Source: Rhodoferax sp. (GTDB taxonomy: Bacteria; Pseudomonadota; Gammaproteobacteria; Burkholderiales; Burkholderiaceae_C). From it: DNA of 6,885 bases. The stretch is taken from contig JAKFXU010000214.1 of assembly GCA_021731215.1 (NCBI GenBank), positions 1 through 6,885 on the forward strand, written 5' to 3'. Below the pieces are notes generated by a model. That model searched no databases and was not told where the DNA came from. It saw nothing but the letters and a program-made list of their open reading frames with translations. Shown here piece by piece: positions 5,132 through 6,885 of the stretch (position 1 is the first letter of the stretch; each line of letters begins with the position of its first letter). The position numbers were made by a program, and so were the translations under genes.

Positions 5132-5572
5132 ATGAAGCTTCCGGTTCAAATTCAATTTCACAATATGGAGCATTCCGATGCACTTGAGGCTTGTACGCGT
5201 GCTCACGCGCACAAACTTGAGTTGTTCGCCTCCGACATCATGAGTTGCCGGATCTACCTCGACCTGGAGCAAAAGCACAAGCACCAAGGGCGCCCTTTTG
5301 GCGTGCGCATCGACCTGACTTTGCCGGGACACGAACTGGTGGTGAACCGGGTCCAGAACGAAGATACCTATGTGGCCTTGCGCGATGCGTTCGACAACAT
5401 GAAGCGTCAGTTGCAGGACGTGGTGCACCGGCGCCGCGGGCAGGAAAAGCAGCATGCCGTGCCGTTGCGGGCTCAGACTGAGCCCCCGGACGATCAGCCG
5501 GGCGAGCCGCTGCCCACGGCATCCAAGGTCGCAGGCGGGGCGCCAGAAACACAAGGAGAAAGATATGAATGA
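5132..5572 (+). CDS. HPF/RaiA-type ribosome-associated hibernation factor (S30AE family)
   Basis: This 146-aa protein matches the short HPF/RaiA (sigma-54 modulation/S30AE) family over residues 1-105: PVQIQFHNMEHSDALEACTR, the paired strands CRIYLDLEQKH and FGVRIDLTLPGHELVVNR, and the last helix AYVAL-like segment VALRDAFDNMKRQLQDVVHRRRGQ. Such proteins bind the 30S decoding region and silence ribosomes under stress or starvation. The tail (106-146) is Pro/Gln/Glu-rich and disordered, and lacks the C-terminal dimerisation domain of long HPF. The ATG at 5132 has AGGGGG 5 nt upstream; an in-frame GTG at 5126 lies within that site and is less likely. The stop overlaps the next gene by 8 bp, so translation is probably coupled. 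A candidate FNR/Anr-type promoter lies upstream. Whether it acts like Hpf or like RaiA cannot be decided here. Confidence 0.9.
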   Translation: MKLPVQIQFHNMEHSDALEACTRAHAHKLELFASDIMSCRIYLDLEQKHKHQGRPFGVRIDLTLPGHELVVNRVQNEDTYVALRDAFDNMKRQLQDVVHRRRGQEKQHAVPLRAQTEPPDDQPGEPLPTASKVAGGAPETQGERYE

Positions 5573-6026
5573 ACGTTTGACCACCGGTGAGATATGCACC
5601 CGCAGCGTGACCATCGCGTTTCGCCGCACGAGCTTGAACGGGGCGGCGCGACTGATGCGCGAGAACCATGTCGGCTGTCTGGTGGTGGTGGACGAAGTGG
5701 ACGGCTTGCGCGTCGTGGTGGGGCTGCTGACCGACCGCGACATCGTGACCGCCGTGCTGGCCGCCGACCTCGACCCAAGGAGCTTGTGCGTGGAGGACGT
5801 GATGAGCACCGACCTGGTGACGGCGCGCGAGGACGATTCCTTGATCGACCTGATGCGCACCATGCGGCGCAAGGGCGTGCGGCGGGTGCCGGTGGTTGGC
5901 GCCCAGGATGAGTTGATGGGCGTGGTGACGCTCGATGATGTGCTCGACATCCTGGCGCAGGAGCTCGGTTTGCTGGTGGGCGCGATCGTCAGCGAGGGAA
6001 CGCGCGAACGCCAGATGCGCGCCTGA
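5565..6026 (+). CDS. Stand-alone two-CBS-domain protein
   Basis: The 153-aa protein consists almost only of a CBS pair (Bateman module). CBS1 spans about residues 8-64 (GEICTRSVTIAFRRTSLNGAARLMRENHVGCLVVVD, ending GLLTDRDI at 53-60). CBS2 spans about 77-133 (VEDVMSTDLVTAREDDSLIDLMRTMRRKGVRRVPVV, ending MGVVTLDDVLDIL). Both carry the G-x-x-T-x-D/DD element that contacts the ribose and phosphate of bound adenosine nucleotides, so AMP, ADP or ATP sensing is likely. No enzyme or transporter domain is attached, so it probably acts by binding a partner. The ATG at 5565 has AAGGAG 6 nt upstream and overlaps the end of the hibernation-factor gene by 8 bp. That pairing suggests a link between cell energy state and ribosome hibernation, which is an inference. 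Confidence 0.93.
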   Translation: MNERLTTGEICTRSVTIAFRRTSLNGAARLMRENHVGCLVVVDEVDGLRVVVGLLTDRDIVTAVLAADLDPRSLCVEDVMSTDLVTAREDDSLIDLMRTMRRKGVRRVPVVGAQDELMGVVTLDDVLDILAQELGLLVGAIVSEGTRERQMRA

Positions 6027-6077
6027 GCGCCCCAAGGCCCGCTGACCCGGTCGCCTCCTGTGGCGCGCAAAAATGGA

Positions 6078-6755
6078 TCAAGGCTTGCATGGCGCTGCAC
6101 TCGGCTCAACCGGGCTGAGTCCAGCGGTGGTCAGCGTCAGCACCCGGTCCGCGCGCGCACTGGCCGCTTGCGAATGGGTCACCAGCACCAGCGCGGCCTG
6201 GTGTTGGCGCGCCTGCGCGATCAGCGCATCCATCACTTTGGCGGCGGTGCCGGGGTCGAGGTTGCCGCTCGGCTCGTCGGCCAGCAGCAGGCTGGGGCGG
6301 TGCACCAGCGCGCGCGCAATGGCGACGCGCTGCAGTTGCCCGCCCGAGAGCTGTTGCGGCAGGCGCGCGCCCAGCCCGCCCAGGCCGACGGCATCGAGCA
6401 TGGCCTGCACGCGGGCGTCGTCGGGCTGGCCCAGCAGCAGCAGCGGCAGCGCCACGTTTTGCGCCACGCTCAAATGCGGCAGTACGTGAAAGGCCTGGAA
6501 CACAAAGCCGATCTTCTCGCGGCGCAGGCGGGCTAATTGGTCGTCGTTCATGCGGCCCAGGTCCAGCCCGTCGAGCTGCACCGAGCCGCTGTCCCAACTG
6601 TCAAGCCCGGCCATGCAGTTCAGCAGGGTCGATTTACCCACGCCGGACTCCCCCACAATGGCGACAAACTCGCCTGCTGCCACGTTCAGTGACACCTGGC
6701 TGAACACCGGCAGCGCGCCGTAGTGCTTGCTTAAATCGGTGACCACCAGGCTCAT
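6078..6755 (-). CDS. ABC transporter ATP-binding protein (LolD/MacB/DevA class)
   Basis: This 225-aa nucleotide-binding subunit has all expected motifs: Walker [10 protein letters not shown] (35-43), Q-loop Gln87 ([13 protein letters not shown]), signature LSGGQ (136-140), Walker B LLLADE (156-161), D-loop GNLD (164-167) and switch His194. The [24 protein letters not shown] pattern and overall length place it in the LolD/MacB/FtsE class. Members of that class drive lipoprotein release, macrolide or toxin export or mechanotransmission with a separate permease. No permease gene is in the window: the gene is the last of its unit, followed 51 nt later by the converging CBS gene. Its start overlaps the miaA stop (ATGA), so the two are translationally coupled. 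The precise substrate is unknown. The last 20 residues are Pro/Ala-rich and probably variable. Confidence 0.93.
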   Translation of the reverse strand: MSLVVTDLSKHYGALPVFSQVSLNVAAGEFVAIVGESGVGKSTLLNCMAGLDSWDSGSVQLDGLDLGRMNDDQLARLRREKIGFVFQAFHVLPHLSVAQNVALPLLLLGQPDDARVQAMLDAVGLGGLGARLPQQLSGGQLQRVAIARALVHRPSLLLADEPSGNLDPGTAAKVMDALIAQARQHQAALVLVTHSQAASARADRVLTLTTAGLSPVEPSAAPCKP

Positions 6756-6885
6756 GGCCGGCCCTGTGCAAACGCCCGCGCCAGGGCCAGCACCTGGGGC
6801 AGGGCGCTGGGGTCATCGCAGGCCACCACGCGGCGCTCGGGCATGGAGCGCAGCCAGGTCAGTTGGCGCTTGGCCAACTGGCGCG
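6752..6885 (-). CDS. miaA: tRNA dimethylallyltransferase MiaA, C-terminal fragment
   Basis: The minus strand encodes the last 43 residues of an open frame running off the right edge of the window. [20 protein letters not shown] is characteristic of the C-terminus of MiaA, where the (T)RxLAKRQxTWLR segment is strongly conserved. MiaA transfers a dimethylallyl group to A37 of tRNAs that read codons starting with U. The final part ([23 protein letters not shown]) is variable, as usual in the family. The stop TGA overlaps the ATG of the ABC ATPase gene by four bases (ATGA). The fragment is cut by the window end, not broken by mutation. Confidence 0.9.
   Translation of the reverse strand, partial: RQLAKRQLTWLRSMPERRVVACDDPSALPQVLALARAFAQGRP

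Noticed and set aside
6017..6068. Terminator between the converging CBS and ABC genes
   Set aside because: The 7-bp arms (GCGCGCC / GGCGCGC) are 38 nt apart; the loop is too long for a typical intrinsic terminator, although an A-run follows.
5114..6109. 331-codon minus-strand frame opposite hpf and CBS genes
   Set aside because: Ser/Arg/Thr-rich antisense translation with no domain; both plus-strand genes have strong ribosome binding sites and family motifs.
1..6885. CRISPR array, tRNA/rRNA genes, insertion sequence or phage genes
   Set aside because: No regularly spaced direct repeats, no tRNA-like cloverleaf, and no transposase, integrase or phage protein was seen.

Overview
The window reads as chromosomal DNA of a GC-rich betaproteobacterium, most likely a member of the Comamonadaceae (Rhodoferax/Polaromonas/Acidovorax type). 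This rests on the protein style, on a hairpin-rich intergenic repeat at the left end of a kind I recall from that family, and on miaA lying next to an orphan ABC ATPase. The family assignment is an inference; no database was searched.

Layout. (1) 1-136: a GC-rich leader of four tandem perfect inverted repeats (28-100), probably a dispersed repeat. (2) 137-3817, plus strand: a tight five-gene unit. It holds an unrecognised helical protein (202 aa), a TauD/TfdA-type Fe(II)/2-oxoglutarate dioxygenase (303 aa), a fusion of an HTH-like N-terminus, a helical linker, a plant-type [2Fe-2S] ferredoxin and an FNR-type reductase (491 aa), an S24/LexA-type peptidase-fold protein whose catalytic Lys position is Arg (137 aa, TTG start), and a 72-aa protein beginning MPYYIY. 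(3) 3818-4155: a non-coding stretch between converging units, with a 10-bp perfect hairpin (4024-4053) and a weak terminator candidate for the minus strand. (4) 4156-4886, minus strand: tusA-like and dsrE2-like genes, a sulfur-trafficking pair. (5) 4887-5131: a divergent control region with a candidate FNR/Anr box placed correctly for a class II promoter. (6) 5132-6026, plus strand: a short HPF/RaiA-type ribosome hibernation factor overlapping by 8 bp a stand-alone two-CBS-domain protein. (7) 6078-6885, minus strand: the 3' end of miaA, with ATGA overlap to a LolD/MacB-class ABC ATPase gene.

How the parts may work together. The five-gene unit joins an iron/2OG oxygenase to an iron-sulfur flavoprotein-like electron carrier that has a DNA-binding-like head, and to a probably non-proteolytic LexA-fold protein. 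I know of no described system with this make-up, so it is the best candidate here for something new, perhaps a redox-sensing or iron/sulfur-related oxidation pathway. The tusA-dsrE2 pair (persulfide handling) and the hpf-CBS pair (hibernation plus adenylate sensing) flank a shared control region and would fit an energy- or oxygen-limited lifestyle. The link between the five-gene unit and the sulfur pair is proximity only.
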